Below are positions 1-11,496 of a DNA stretch of 64,000 nt, one piece after another (position 1 is the first letter of the stretch; every line of letters starts with the position of its first letter). Both the position numbers and the translations under genes were made by a program. The notes below the pieces were generated by a model that saw nothing but the letters and a program-made list of their open reading frames with translations, was not told where the DNA came from and did not search any database. Where the stretch lies: assembly GCF_030247195.1 (NCBI RefSeq), contig NC_080672.1:398429037-398493036 (forward strand). The letters run 5' to 3'. The DNA comes from Topomyia yanbarensis (Eukaryota; Arthropoda; Insecta; Diptera; Culicidae).

Positions 1-168
1 GGGATGATTTAACACCATATTATTCAGAAAAACAACATTTAGTAACAAATTACAGCTTTTAATCATTCGATTCAAAATTAATGTTTTGATTCTCATAGCA
101 GTGATGCTGGCTGTACAGAGACGTCGTCCTTGACAAGAGGCTGGTTCGGACACGATATTTGGATTCAC

Positions 169-3100
169 ATAGGAGAATGTGGTTGGTTGTCGGCACACTT
201 TAGTTTTCTGCTCACAACATTACTCCAATTGCACAAAATTGGAACATAAACATACCAATGGAAAGCTAGAGGTCATAGCTAATACCTGGTGTAAAAATTT
301 AATTTGTTCTGTCAACATGAAAAAATTTACTAATACTTTAATAAAATGACCATTTTTGCAATTTGTAAAAATGTGGTCGGTTGTCGGCACCCTTATAAAA
401 TTTACTAAAAATGGAAAAATATGAATGAAAAACATCAGAATTCAAAGGAAAAGGGAATTTATTCATTTCAATTACTATTAAAAGCATTTTGAACAACATT
501 ATTCATCAGAAACATAATATGTGTATGTGAAAAACTGGTGCCAATTTTGCGCACTGCTATTGCACTGACTTGTATTCAATGCTATTGTATTCAATGCATT
601 GAGTGAGTTTTTTGACTAATGCTTCAGACAAATTAGACAGTAGTCCACGCTGGCACGTAGCCAGAGGTAGTGGGGGTCTAAGTTTACTATTTAGCTAAAG
701 CGAACCATTTTTTGGCAAAACAAATAAGTTCGTGATATCAACTTCTGAATCACCACCATGCGAGGCGAAGCAAACTCAGACATCACTTCGTAAATTCAAT
801 ATATTTTCCTATTTGAGTCGTATCGCTTTGCGGTCTTCGACAAAGCTGTTTCCCTGGTCGTGACAACCTGCACAGAAAAAAGTAATGAAATTTAAACTAC
901 ATGTAAATCAATACGAATGTAAACATACATAGCTTCAATCAAAAATTTGATTGAAAATTAAGTTGAATTCGATGCACTCAATGGGAGCATCAAAAAGCAT
1001 ATGATTTTACACTTTCGCTCGTGTGATATTACTTGTCACTTATTTTACAGCAATATTGAAGTAAAATTACATAAAAGTGCATTGGTATCCCGTTTAATGA
1101 AGCTGTAATGTTCAGTCAACGTGCAAAATTAAATTAAAATTCTTTGAAGAAAACACGACAAGTTGTGTGTATTTGTGGTGGAACTTAAATTTACATTTAT
1201 ATTCATGCTCCAAATATGTGCATGAAAATAAATTTAAAATTACAAAATATTTTTTTCTGTGTGGTGTATACAGTGCTACCCAGCGGTGCACAGTGGCACG
1301 ACTTAGAACAAAAGGTGGACTAAAGTCCAAACTTTTCCGTATCGCTTCATATAGGACGTTTTTATGTAATTTTGGTACGCTGAATTCGTTTTCGATATTA
1401 AAACATTTCAAAAATGAACATTCACTATTCATTAGGGTGTCTCAAAAATATTTTTTTTTCTAAATCGTTCTTAAAATTTGTGTATATTAATTTTCGTGTG
1501 CTAAATCGTTTTTGATATTAACATTTGCAAAAAATTTCATTGTACATTAGGGTGGCTCAAAAATAATTATTTTGTTGTGAAGGTTCAAATTTTTTTTAAA
1601 TTCATTTTTGTGCGCTGAATTCCTGTGTTGGTTATAGAAAATAGAAATTAACTTTACTACTTATTAGAGTGGCTCAAAAGTAAAAATATTGTCTTTTATA
1701 AAGATTTCTTTCAATTGTAATTTTGAAATTTATTTTCGGTATTGAAACGAATTGATTGAAATCTCATTATGGGGCTTTAGAAATGATTATATTATTTTTA
1801 AGGATCAAATAAGATGTGATTGTCTAATTTTGGAACGTTTAATTCATTAGTGGGTTACTTGGTATGAAAACAAACATTTTGAGCGTCTTAGTGGAATATT
1901 GATTTACATTCACTAATCAACAAGATTGTTAACGATTTTGTTTTCGCAGGTGTGTTTTAAGTTGCTTAGATTGCTTATTTCATACCTTAAATTAAAATAA
2001 ATCCAAAATCCTTTTTTGCGTATATGGTTCATTTAAAAATGGTCTTATTTTATTTGGATAATATCGCATACCATTAAGCTATATCAGTGCTATGCAAACT
2101 CGGAAAAAATAGTCTCACCAAATGACTAGAACTCAACTGTGTTCACACAATTTAACAGTTATTGCGTAAGTTAGCAAAAATAGTTCATGAAACATTTTAT
2201 GACACATTTCAGATGGTTGAAAATATTTACTGAATTTTAAACATTCTTAATTCCTTTACCACTTAAAAACCATACTTCCCACTCGGCTCCTTACTCTTGA
2301 TCACTAGTAAAACCCTTAAAGATCATGCTCTAAATGCTATTTGAAAGTTGTGCATAAATTAGTGTCATTATTCTAGTTATAAAGTGAATATTCAAATTAA
2401 ATATCAGTAATAACCATGCGTCTCCATTCACAGTTTTTTCAAATTTTGACTGCTTATCGCAAGTTTTCGCAAAACTAGCATAGGCTCATTTTGAAGAGAA
2501 AATGAAAAGCTTTCGAATGAGCATAGTGTGATCGCGGGCATTCACGGGCGTCGTTGTTGTTATCGCTTTAGAAGTTCGAATTCAATAAAAATTCATGACA
2601 AACAGTTATCTAAACACTAACTAAACCAACTAGTGACTTATTTTTGGCGATTTTTCGATGTAATTTTATCACACGGATAATTTTGGTGAAGTAATGCAAT
2701 TCATAAAATCAACCGTTTCTTTGAAAAACGAGAAAAACCGAATATAGTTCCTATGGTCAAATAATGCAAAAAACACTTGAGTTATGCCCTTCAAAAAGCT
2801 GTCAAAAATTCATTTTGCATTCAAATCACCTAAAATCTCGCGAAAATGTCTCTGATGGCTCAGCTGATACGAGAAAAATACTAGTGAGAATATCGCATAA
2901 CCTTCATATATGGACTTAAGTCCGGGCTCGTCCCACTGTGCGGTGAAAACACAACCAAGTTGGCTCTCTTCATGTAAATTGCCAAAAACGCCAAACCGGA
3001 AGTTGCCATCTTGGAACTACTGGTAAAGCCCGTTCCGAAAATACCCATATTGATTAGGTTATAGAATTCAGCATTTGCCGCAAAAAATGGGGTGCCAACA

Positions 3101-3496
3101 ACCGACTACGTTCGGGTGCCCACAACTCATTTTAGTAACCTTCTTGAAAACTGAATAAAACAAATGTGGGAGACATTTCGGTGCCATTTAATTTTTGAAT
3201 CGCAAAATAGAATTAATTCACTTCGTAAATGTGGCATGCGAATACTTATTCGATCGATGTGCTTCTTTCGATAACACTAAGCAAAAGATAAAAAAAAAAA
3301 ACTTTTGAGTGGGTTTTCACATATTCAAAAAATATTTTGGCTGCAGAACAGGACATACGAGTCTGTTTGCTTCAGCAATCGGCACAAAAAGAACGTGCTA
3401 ATATAACACACAAATATTAATAGTTGTCTGAATGACCATGTCTGCTTTCAGTCAAAAGTTATGTCGGAGTGCCGACAACCGACCACTTTCACCTAT
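169..3496. mobile_element. 3.3-kb inverted-repeat (TIR) element, non-coding
   Basis: The ends are imperfect inverted repeats of about 28 bp (169-196 and 3469-3496), sharing the core ggtcggttgtcggcac with about three mismatches. The same core recurs inside each end in the matching orientation: near 370-391 on the left, and near 3086-3103 and 3112-3122 (partial) on the right. The element therefore has duplicated subterminal repeats. I see no transposase frame inside, so it looks non-autonomous. The interior holds a minisatellite at about 1350-1790. No target duplication could be confirmed, so the family is not assigned. Confidence 0.6.
1350..1790. repeat. Minisatellite, unit about 115 bp, 3-4 diverged copies
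   Basis: The phrase attagggtggctcaaaa recurs at about 1432, 1550 and 1665 with small changes (gtgtctc, gtggctc, agtggctc). Each is preceded by a similar AT-rich block with a gctgaattcg/gctaaatcg motif and a 'gatattaa' or 'gttatagaa' segment. A fourth, weaker unit follows to about 1790. It lies inside the inverted-repeat element at 169-3496. Confidence 0.6.
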
Positions 3497-3913
3497 CCCC
3501 AGCTAATACAATCAAGCATTTTATTTGATCAAAACATTATGAAAATAAAACTAAAAGGGGATCAAGTGTTCTCACACTCCCCTGCATTGTTCAACACAAG
3601 GAAGGAATAGGGCTGGATATCTTATTAAAAATGTTTAAAACCCACCTATAATATCGTATTTTCGTGTCCTTTCCAAAATTCTTTAACTACTCTTGACATC
3701 CACTAATGGTGCTTGGTGTTGATAATATAAAAACTATCAAAATATTTTTTTTTGGGTTTAGATTAAGAATTTGTGTTGTGCTATCCCCAGGTAACCACTA
3801 AGCATTACACCCAAAACTCAGCCGTAACAACATTACGGTAATAAGAAAAAAATGCAACAGTATTAACCAAAACGTTCACAAACAAAAATTCTATAAACAG
3901 CAATACCAACTAG
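3497..3913. other. AT-rich intergenic stretch with one orphan MITE end
   Basis: No coding frame is supported here. The motif cccaggtaaccactaagcat at about 3787 matches the left terminus of the MITE at 33810-34120, but no partner end was found nearby. It is probably a solo or interrupted copy. Confidence 0.4.
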
Positions 3914-4056
3914 AGCACTCTAATTAGAGTGTGGTCAAGACGAGTGTGACGTATCCAAACAAGCAGAAATCTGACGTATTTCTATTGTGAATACGCAAAA
4001 TTTCGCGTTCGTTGGGATACGTCATGGCCTCATGGCCACACTCTAACTAACGTGCT
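3914..4056. mobile_element. Short MITE-like palindrome, about 143 bp
   Basis: The left arm (gcactctaattagagtgtgg, then gacgtatcc) is inverted on the right as ggatacgtcatggcc followed by ccacactctaactaacgtgc. The two arms cover most of the element, and no protein is encoded. This is consistent with a small foldback MITE. Confidence 0.55.
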
Positions 4057-5490
4057 GTAATATCAACACATTCATATCAAAGAGAATAGTGAAAGAGACG
4101 CAGAGTGAAAATCAGTCAAAACGGCAACACTCCCTTTACGATGATTTCAACACTAGAATTTGGCAACCGTTTCCAAAGGCAGCACTTTAAATGACTCCTA
4201 TTATATTTTGAAAACAAACCTTTTGTCGATCGTTGAATTTGTTTATCAAACGATGTGCATTTCGAAACAAAGAGATGAAATAATTCTAAAACTTGTTTTT
4301 ACTCATACATAGACTCTAGAATGCACCTTACAATCACGATTGCACTAAATTCTGACGAAAATTCAAATTTTTTTTGATAGATTTACAATACTTATCTCCT
4401 CCAACTCAGGCATGAGTAATGTTTATTTACATTGCACGATTGGTCTGCTCAATAAGGTATTTTTGGCTTCACACTATTCGTCTCTTTTCTTATTCTCTTT
4501 GATTCATATACTCTCTATGTCGCACTTATGTTTCATCAATTCTCATACAATAAATATTACGCGTCGGATTGTCTAGAAGTGTGTAGCATTTCGCTTGTCA
4601 TTATATTGCGCATCAAACAAAGCGAACATAATGGGGACCTTCAAGTGTACTGAGGTGCCCTCTACAAAAGTTTAGAGAAAAATCAGAGAAATGTAAACAG
4701 AAAGCATGCATTTTATAAATATTTTTCAGCATGGGATTTGAAACATTTTCAGCTTAGTTTGTTGTTGGCATTGTCATCAAATAATTGTTCTTGAACCATA
4801 TTTTGCAATCAGTTCAACATAAGAAGAGCGCACAACGATGAAAACTTTCCAAGTAACTACTAACATCATTTCGGGTCTATAGTCGCTTATACCACAAGGG
4901 TAGCAAAGCTTATGGGTTCAATATCATACTTTAGTACTGCTTACAGGCCACTTTTGGTGAAATGTTCGATGATATACTGCCTACAGAGCCGTAGCGTGGC
5001 CTTCTGGCGCCCTTGGCGGAATATAAGTATTGCGCTCTTTGCGGCATTTGTCTAACCAATCTAACCGGAAAGTAATGTCATCAATATGAAACACCAAAAT
5101 TACTATAGTTCTGTAAAATTTGAAATATAAGCTCGATGCAGATTTGCCTCTAATATCATTCAAAGTCAGGTGTTTAAAGGTTACGGAGGGAGTGTACAGT
5201 TGATGCAAAATGAAAATTAAATGCATTTTTTTTAAATTTGAAGTACATTTCTAGAGTGATCTGCCCCTAGTATCAGAAACTGAATTCTCGTTTAAAGCTC
5301 GAAATTTTGTCCAGATAAGCTCAAAATTGTGTTATTTTGACTAAGGGCTTTCTTCACCCTCGATTAGCGCTTAAGCCATGGTTAAACGTACTGGTGAACC
5401 AGGTTTAAAAGTTAAGAGAGGGTGATGAAATTGACCTTAAAGCAAGTAAATTGCGTTACTGGAGACAAGCCTTTTATGAAGAACTAGGAT
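4057..5490. other. Unassigned AT-rich intergenic DNA
   Basis: I see no supported exon, RNA gene or clear inverted repeat. The segment at 4981-5025 (gccgtagcgtggccttctgg) is GC-richer than its surroundings and could be the end of a DNA transposon, but no opposite end was found. Confidence 0.3.
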
Positions 5491-5492
5491 GC

Positions 5493-5634
5493 CCTCTAAG
5501 AACGGTTGGTTTCAAAATTGTCCAATGACGGACGTTCGTTGGACCAATTTGGACAACGTCCAAATAACCGTTCAACGAACGGCCATCGTTGGACCCGTGT
5601 TGAACGATTTTGAAACAAATTTTTGGACGTCTCA
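5493..5634. repeat. Interspersed repeat, copy 1 (inverted copy at 30.9-31.1 kb)
   Basis: About 135 bp starting ctctaagaacggttggtttc and containing ggacaacgtccaaataaccg is nearly identical to the reverse complement of about 30921-31073. Both ends contain related gtttcaaaat and cgttggacc blocks in inverted orientation, so it may be a small MITE. It directly abuts the ORF1 relic that follows. Confidence 0.65.
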
Positions 5635-6113
5635 GTGGGTGTCTACATGAGTGCTCACAACGCTGAGATGGACGGTGCAATCACCGATTCGAGTTTGTCA
5701 TGCGTGAATCTACTGAAGCACGGAGTTGGCTATTTCAAGGACCCCTTGCTCTACCGAGCAAAGATTTTGAACAGCAATTGCACTGGACGGGACAAAATGG
5801 TGTATCCTTTCAAACTCGTGTCAAGTAACCTCTGGCAGAAGATTGCACATAACCATGACCCGTGTACAAACAGCGTCCAAGAAATCTGAAGCATTCCCTT
5901 AAAAAGCGCTCTGAGTACTCTTTTGTAGAAAAATTAACCCATTATAACCCAGGGGTTTCAAAAAGTGAGCCAAATGCAGTGATATCTTCAATTCCACCAA
6001 AAAATGTATCAAGGATTATGGGAAAAATAAAATCACCGCTTAAAATGGTTTTGAGAATGAAAATATCTCGTGCAAAAAAATTCGTACGCTTAAATAAAAA
6101 CAACAAATTTTAA
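5623..6113 (+). pseudogene. Relic of I-clade LINE ORF1 (gag-like)
   Basis: The frame at 5623-5889 contains DVSVGVYMSAHNAEMDGAI and GVGYFKDPLL. These align with the ORF1 of the intact LINE at 11497-12873, which has DVEIDGVVSDAGL and GAGRFKDPNL at the matching place. The frame breaks at 5889. A second frame (5862-6113) is Lys/Arg-rich and includes KKRSEYSFVEKL, which resembles the RSRRSYAEML block of the intact ORF1. The zinc knuckles are missing. This is a diverged, truncated copy with no expected function. Only the middle of ORF1 is recognisable. Confidence 0.55.
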
Positions 6114-6410
6114 GTTGTTTGACATATTTCTTCGGATTTTCTGATAGACAACACTTCTTTTACACCTGTAGGAACGTTTTGTCACATAATGGAATTATTA
6201 GCACGAATTCCAACAATAAAATTCAATTAAATGTATTGCTTACTTTTTAGCCGCCATTTGCCCCAACTATACATGGTTCAAAAATGTAAACAAAATTATA
6301 AAAAATGGCAGTTGTCTTGTTTCACAATGAAATATGAGGTGCAATGATCCCATTAGTGCAATAATAAAGCAGTTAGATGCCAAAATTCTGTAGTAAATAC
6401 GTGTAAACCG

Positions 6411-6620
6411 ATGGTTAGCTCTGCGTATGAAATTTCATACCTAGCGTATAATGGGTTAAAAAGAGCTACGCCATTTACTATGACAAATCGCATTGGTCTC
6501 TTGGCTGAGGAGTGTGATTCTGACGATACCCATGTGGGGACGTCTTTTACTGCTCCCAAAAATTATAGACAGATGAGATTCCTTACAAAAGCTTTAATAT
6601 TTCTCCTTAGATGTCACTAA
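6411..6620 (+). pseudogene. Possible ORF1 tail fragment of a LINE
   Basis: The frame contains NRIGLLAEECDSDD, a motif type (N-R/P-F-x-x-L plus an acidic run) found after the zinc knuckles in insect LINE ORF1 proteins. The intact element here has NPFALLPTDDN at that place. It lies about 300 bp beyond the ORF1 relic at 5623-6113, in the same strand and order, so both may come from one broken copy. No other domain is visible. Confidence 0.35.
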
Positions 6621-9600
6621 ATGTACGAGTTCGAGCAAGCTCTGACACAAAGTCGAAGTAAACAGTTCATTATCTTAGAAATTTGAGGAAAGTCAAGGAG
6701 TTTTCGGCGCTTCCAAGAACACCAAAAATCTCATGTGACCAGAGATTCAATTTAGTGCAGAACTCGTTGATGACCGACAACTTGGTGATATTGCGGAACT
6801 CTTCCCGGCATCGAGTACGCCTCAATTCTCACGGTAGGCCGTAGGGTTGTCTTCTCGATTACAATTGATCTAGTTTACTCCATGATTTATACAGCTTTAA
6901 GGAGAGGGGCTGCTACATTTTCCATTACCACAAATCTGTCCTAATGTATTTCTATGAAATTGAATAAACAAGCGATAAAGTTTGCAATATTTGAATACTT
7001 TTGCGAATAATTCTGCTTGACTAATGTTATTGAACGTAATCAGTCTAGTCATGACGTAAATGGTGGAATTGCACCGGACATTTCGAGAAGTTAACAGCAA
7101 CATAGTTTGCCTGCAACGGGATATAAACTTGCCTTTCATTGTCACTCATTGTTTGTTCACGTTTCACACACTAGGTAGAAGGAATCAATTTTTGCTTGTG
7201 CAAATAGACTAAGCTGCGGCGCCCGGGTAAATTTGATCACTTCACCTCCTATAGCAGCGGAGCGAATTATCCCAGTCAAAAAGGGCAAGTTGCTGGCTAG
7301 CGGGGGGCTATTTGCCAACTCGGATGCGCTAATTGCCCTACAATTTGCCAGCAATTTGCTGGCAATTAGGGGGCTATTTTATATGCAACATTTGGGCGAT
7401 TTGCCGCCGTCATTTTTTTGCCGCTCTACCCGCCTTTAAATCACCCCTAAATCGCCCAGGGAACGCGCCATTTAATCGCCCTTAATTGCCTGATATGAAA
7501 ATTAAAAATAATAATTATTTTCGGATTCACTATCTACTCACATAAATTTATCGGTACACTAGGTAATCACCACCAGACTATAGGAAGAATCGATGGTGAA
7601 ATTCGTATTGAACACCAAAACTTACCACAATCTTACTTTAGACTCAGAGATCTTGTACCACTATACTTACACACGATTTCACAATTTCCCACATTCGTTG
7701 GCTAAATTAAGTGCACTAAAGAAACAAAATACAAGCGGGAACGCGCCAATTGTTTAAAAAAAAAACAATTTTAAACTTAAGCCAAACATGAACCGCCATG
7801 TTTGAAAAACGCAAAAAAACAACCAAGTCCATTTCAGCCGCCAGAAAATTTGTCTAAGTATTGAAATTGCCTTTAAATCGCATTCGCAAATTGCATTTGT
7901 TCCTAGGGGCAATTAGCACAGGCGAGTTGAGTCAAACGTCAAACTTTTTAAATCGCCTGACCATGTTCGTCCGCATTTTTTTTGACAGGGATAGTTTCTG
8001 AACTGAGCAATATGAGAAACCGAACTGTGGTGCGACTTTCGTATTATCAACAGTTAATCGAAGCGAGAATATAAATACGCGTACGTACGCATTTATTCTC
8101 GGCATTATCGCTTTGCTGTAAATTGGTTTCGACTTTTATGCATACTACGGCTCCTAATTTACTGTAAAATATGGAGTTTTGCTAACTTTTCCGATCACCA
8201 AAATTTAAAAATCGCTTCATTCGAAACAGTTCACCAACTCAAAAAATTGTTAGCTACTAAAACGCTGTTCGTTCTTTTATAGATAAAGATTTAAGCGCGA
8301 ATCAAATACAGACATGACACAACCTTATTACGCGCCACCCAGTGAATAATTGGATCCAATCAGAACCAAACAAACAATTTAGCTGAATAATGGCTAGAAC
8401 AGTTATTGTTCAGCTGATTCCCTAGTAAGAAAGGTTTGTTCAGTGTTCGTTGTTTGTTGGGAATGTCGCTAATAACAAAATCATAACAAATTTTTACTCT
8501 TGTGCTAGATGTGAATATTTTGAAAATTAGTAGAAGATAGCTGAAATTTCATATCGACCCAATTGTGCAGGAATTTAAACATATCCTTCAGTACAAGTTA
8601 GTAATATTTAACTAGTAAGTAATATTTAACTTCTAAAATTATTATGATGATAACGCGTCTCAATTCCCCACAAAAGCATAAGCTGAACGATTTATCTAGA
8701 AGATATTTAAATATAATAAAGCCACCTTGCAGACCAATATTTGGAAAGCGGGTCTACATATTTTTTCATAAAAAATTGTACGGTACTGAAAACACCGGTC
8801 CTGGCTTTTGTTCAGTACCGGTATAACGGTACCAATAATGGTCCAGTATTCCCGGGATTTTCGATACCGGTATTACCGGTACCGCATCCCTAGGCGTTAC
8901 TTAAATTTTCTAGCTCACAAAATGAGAAACACTACCACTGCTCTGCTAGTCAAATAACCGTTAACGTGCACACACAAAAGAGGGAAAGAAATTCCCAAAC
9001 CTCGAAGAGACGGAGAACGCTCAAAATAACCTTGAAAGCGGATTAACTAGCTCTTTGTTTTACTATGCTACACTTCACGGACTGAAAAAACGCCTACACG
9101 CTCTGAAAGTCGCTGTACGAATGAACATAACGCATTGTTCTCTCTTTACCTATTGAACATAATAAGCTAGGCATTGTTTGAAGTACAAAAAAGGTAAGAG
9201 AATATGTACAGGGTATTTCTTCTAGTCAGAAGGAGAAGAACCCACCCTTTGCCCATGAAATGTTAACGATAGGAAACGGGCATTTCCACTCGCTCTATCG
9301 CAAACGCTTCAATCGGGTGCCCAGGTAATTCTTTCTTCTCATACATTGCTATGTTGTTCATGATAAATACAATATGATATGTGTTGTAACCACCCTAGTG
9401 TGCGCTAAGCAGAGCAGCGCCCGGCAAACGGTCTGAATAGAGTTAGTTTTATACTAGAGTTTGCTCGGTTCACACGGTGTTTATATTACTGTGTAATATC
9501 ACATTCCTCGGTACATTACCTTACCAATTACTAAATATTACAATATGGTTTGAAATTTACCAAATTATAATAACCATGTGGTTTTCGATGACAGTTCTAC
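6621..9600. other. Repeat-derived intergenic DNA without supported genes
   Basis: No exon is supported. At 7280-7380 the phrase ggggggctatttgcc and its variant agggggctattt recur with ttgctggc, a local duplication. At 8780-8885 there are repeated self-complementary accggta/taccggt blocks. Neither gives a clear transposon boundary. Confidence 0.3.
8780..8890. repeat. Palindrome-rich accggta/taccggt cluster
   Basis: Within about 110 bp the motifs aacaccggtcc, cagtaccggtata, cgataccggtatt and accggtaccgc occur in succession. Each is partly self-complementary. This could form hairpins or be the terminal array of a decayed DNA transposon. No coding or family assignment is possible by eye. Confidence 0.45.
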
Positions 9601-9619
9601 CTAAAACGCATCTTCTGGA

Positions 9620-9916
9620 GTGTTTGAGAATCTCATGATTCTTGCTCAGGAATCTGTTTTTCTGTTTTTTTTCTCCCTGCTAACCATTAAAGATATCGAA
9701 TTACCGATGTTGGCCGTTATTCCCTTGAAACACACTAATTTCCCTTTTCCTATTTTCTTTGCAGGGAGCAATTTGGCAACATCATTTGGTCTGATGATTT
9801 TTTTGAAAGCTAGTATTTTGATATTGCTACTGTTTGTCGTTGGCTTATACTTGTATTTGAACAGAATTGTTCCTGGAAATGGATTGGAGCTGGACAGCCC
9901 CTCGACCACCAGTTAG
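9620..9916 (+). CDS. Candidate terminal exon with one membrane segment, unrecognised
   Basis: A pyrimidine-rich tract ending ttttctttgcag at about 9764 could be a splice acceptor. It is followed by about 150 bp open to a TAG at 9914-9916. The C-terminus contains ASILILLLFVVGLYLYL, a strong single membrane segment, then the polar tail VPGNGLELDSPSTTS. The upstream part of the open frame is probably intronic. No partner exon was found, so this could be the last exon of a tail-anchored or single-pass protein, or a chance frame. Confidence 0.25.
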   Translation: MFENLMILAQESVFLFFFSLLTIKDIELPMLAVIPLKHTNFPFPIFFAGSNLATSFGLMIFLKASILILLLFVVGLYLYLNRIVPGNGLELDSPSTTS

Positions 9917-10059
9917 CAGATCTTCTAATAAGATGTGATTTTATATATATTATCAAATGAAAATTTCCCCTGCACCTGCTACTGTATAAATATATCTCTC
10001 TACCTCAAGGCTAATGATTCTTTACATCCATAATTGCTTATGAAGGAAAAATAACCACC

Positions 10060-11015
10060 AACTAGATATAGTTTTCATGTTTCCTTATAGTACATTTTTG
10101 GTGTAGATCCGGTCTGATCGGCATTTCTGTCCTAAGCCAAAAATGCGTGCCCCCCTCAACCCAAATTTTAAACTAGGACGAATTAGCGCATGGGCGCCAT
10201 TTAAACACGTTTTTCAATATAAAGAATGTCATTTGGTATTATTTGGTATCATTATTATTATCATTGGTTCTTTCATTCTTACCTTTCCGTTTCCTTAATT
10301 TACCTTTACGCTAATGTTTACTGCCTATTTTTTATCATCATTCCTTGTTCTTTTGAGAGTTTGGATGCTATTTTAGATTTTAGATTTCACCTTCACCTCT
10401 GTAAGGTACGAATGGATTAGCACATTTGATATTACCTTAATCCCCGGTTATGTCGGCGTTCTCTGCCTGTCATGGGTCAGTTGGTACTTTCCCTTCGCTC
10501 TTTCTTCTTTCTTAGTCCTTTTTGTTAGTAAGCTCATTGTGTCCACGATTTCACGAGTTATTTTTTCTTATCCTTTGTACTCTACCCTTTTTTGTTTGTT
10601 TCGTTTGTTTCAGTGCATTCAGGAGTCTCCGGCGTTAGTGCACTTGTATATTTCTTTTCCTTTGTTTTTGCTTATATTCATGTGTGCATATATGTATGTG
10701 TTTCTTAGTTTCATTAAATGTTTCCGAATCTCCCAGGATAAAAGAGATATCAGCAGATCTTTCTTACTTAGCCTTCCGGTGGGTGCGTTGAATTGTGCGA
10801 CATTAACAAGCAGTAAATATTAGATATTTTTAGAGCTTATTTCTCAGCATTGTGGTATCGAGGAATCGAATGTTGCTTGAGGTGCCAGTATTATGTGTAC
10901 ATATGGTTGTAGATTCTCGATCAGCGATATACTGAGAGCTATCATCTTTTTGTTCACTCTTGATAATCCTATGCATGAGTTTTTGCACATCATAACTAGA
11001 TATAGTTTTCATGTT
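10060..11015. repeat. 912-bp segment bounded by 22-bp direct repeats
   Basis: The 22-bp sequence beginning aactagatatagttttcatg is identical at 10060-10081 and 10994-11015. The 912 bp between them is strongly T/C-rich on the plus strand (10240-10740) and has no supported protein. An insertion with a long target duplication, or a local duplication, would explain it. It ends 57 bp before the 5' end of the intact LINE. Confidence 0.45.
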
Positions 11016-11061
11016 CGCATAAAACTCCCATAATGGTTTTGAAGAATTACATTAATTGTTA

Positions 11062-11072
11062 AACAATTGCTT
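11062..11072 (+). repeat. 5' target-site duplication of the I-clade LINE
   Basis: aacaattgctt here is repeated exactly at 17038-17048, directly after the A-rich end of the LINE. The match can be 12 bp if one A shared with the tail is counted. This defines the insertion boundaries. Confidence 0.85.
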
Positions 11073-11496
11073 CATTCGTAATCCAACTTTGTACCGGGAA
11101 ACAAGTGCTTTTTGTTCTCTCCGGTGTGGTTTAGTTTTTTCGGTAGTACGAAGGTGCTTGCTGTGGCAGAGGCTGCAGTAAAGCATTAGTAATAAACAGT
11201 CCCGCGAGTGGTAATTATTACCTGCGATATCGGTGCAGTGAAGTTACTAAACAGTTTTCTTGCCTGAAAGACGGCTTTGTTTAGACGAGCTATATCAGCT
11301 CTATTGTGTGAAGGTCACGCGGGTGACGGATAAAACAAACGAAGGATCAATTCACCTACCAGCTCGTCAGGAACCAACTGGTGAAGTGTTTTGTTTTTTA
11401 CTTTTCTTATCGATTTTTTTTTCTTTTTATTGCTTTTGATTTTTTATTTTGATTTAAGTTAAACAGTGCGGTCGAGCGTGTTGCTCCCGCAACAAA
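11073..11496 (+). promoter_or_regulatory. 5' UTR and probable internal promoter of the LINE
   Basis: The 424 bp between the target duplication and the ORF1 start contains no long frame. Non-LTR elements usually carry an internal, TATA-less promoter in this place. The element begins cattcgtaatccaactttgt, and there is no TATA box near the first base. Function is inferred from position only. Confidence 0.45.

Noticed and set aside
1112..1463. Overlapping frames of about 100 aa on both strands
   Set aside because: They lie in a minisatellite and AT-rich element, overlap each other, and show no domain or splice context.
5474..5680. Minus-strand frame across the 5.5-kb repeat
   Set aside because: It is explained by the interspersed repeat; its inverse copy at 30.9 kb carries a similar chance frame.
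8560..8640. Possible gene start next to agtaagtaatatttaac repeats
   Set aside because: The frame that follows is only 60 codons, without motif, and runs into the accggta cluster.
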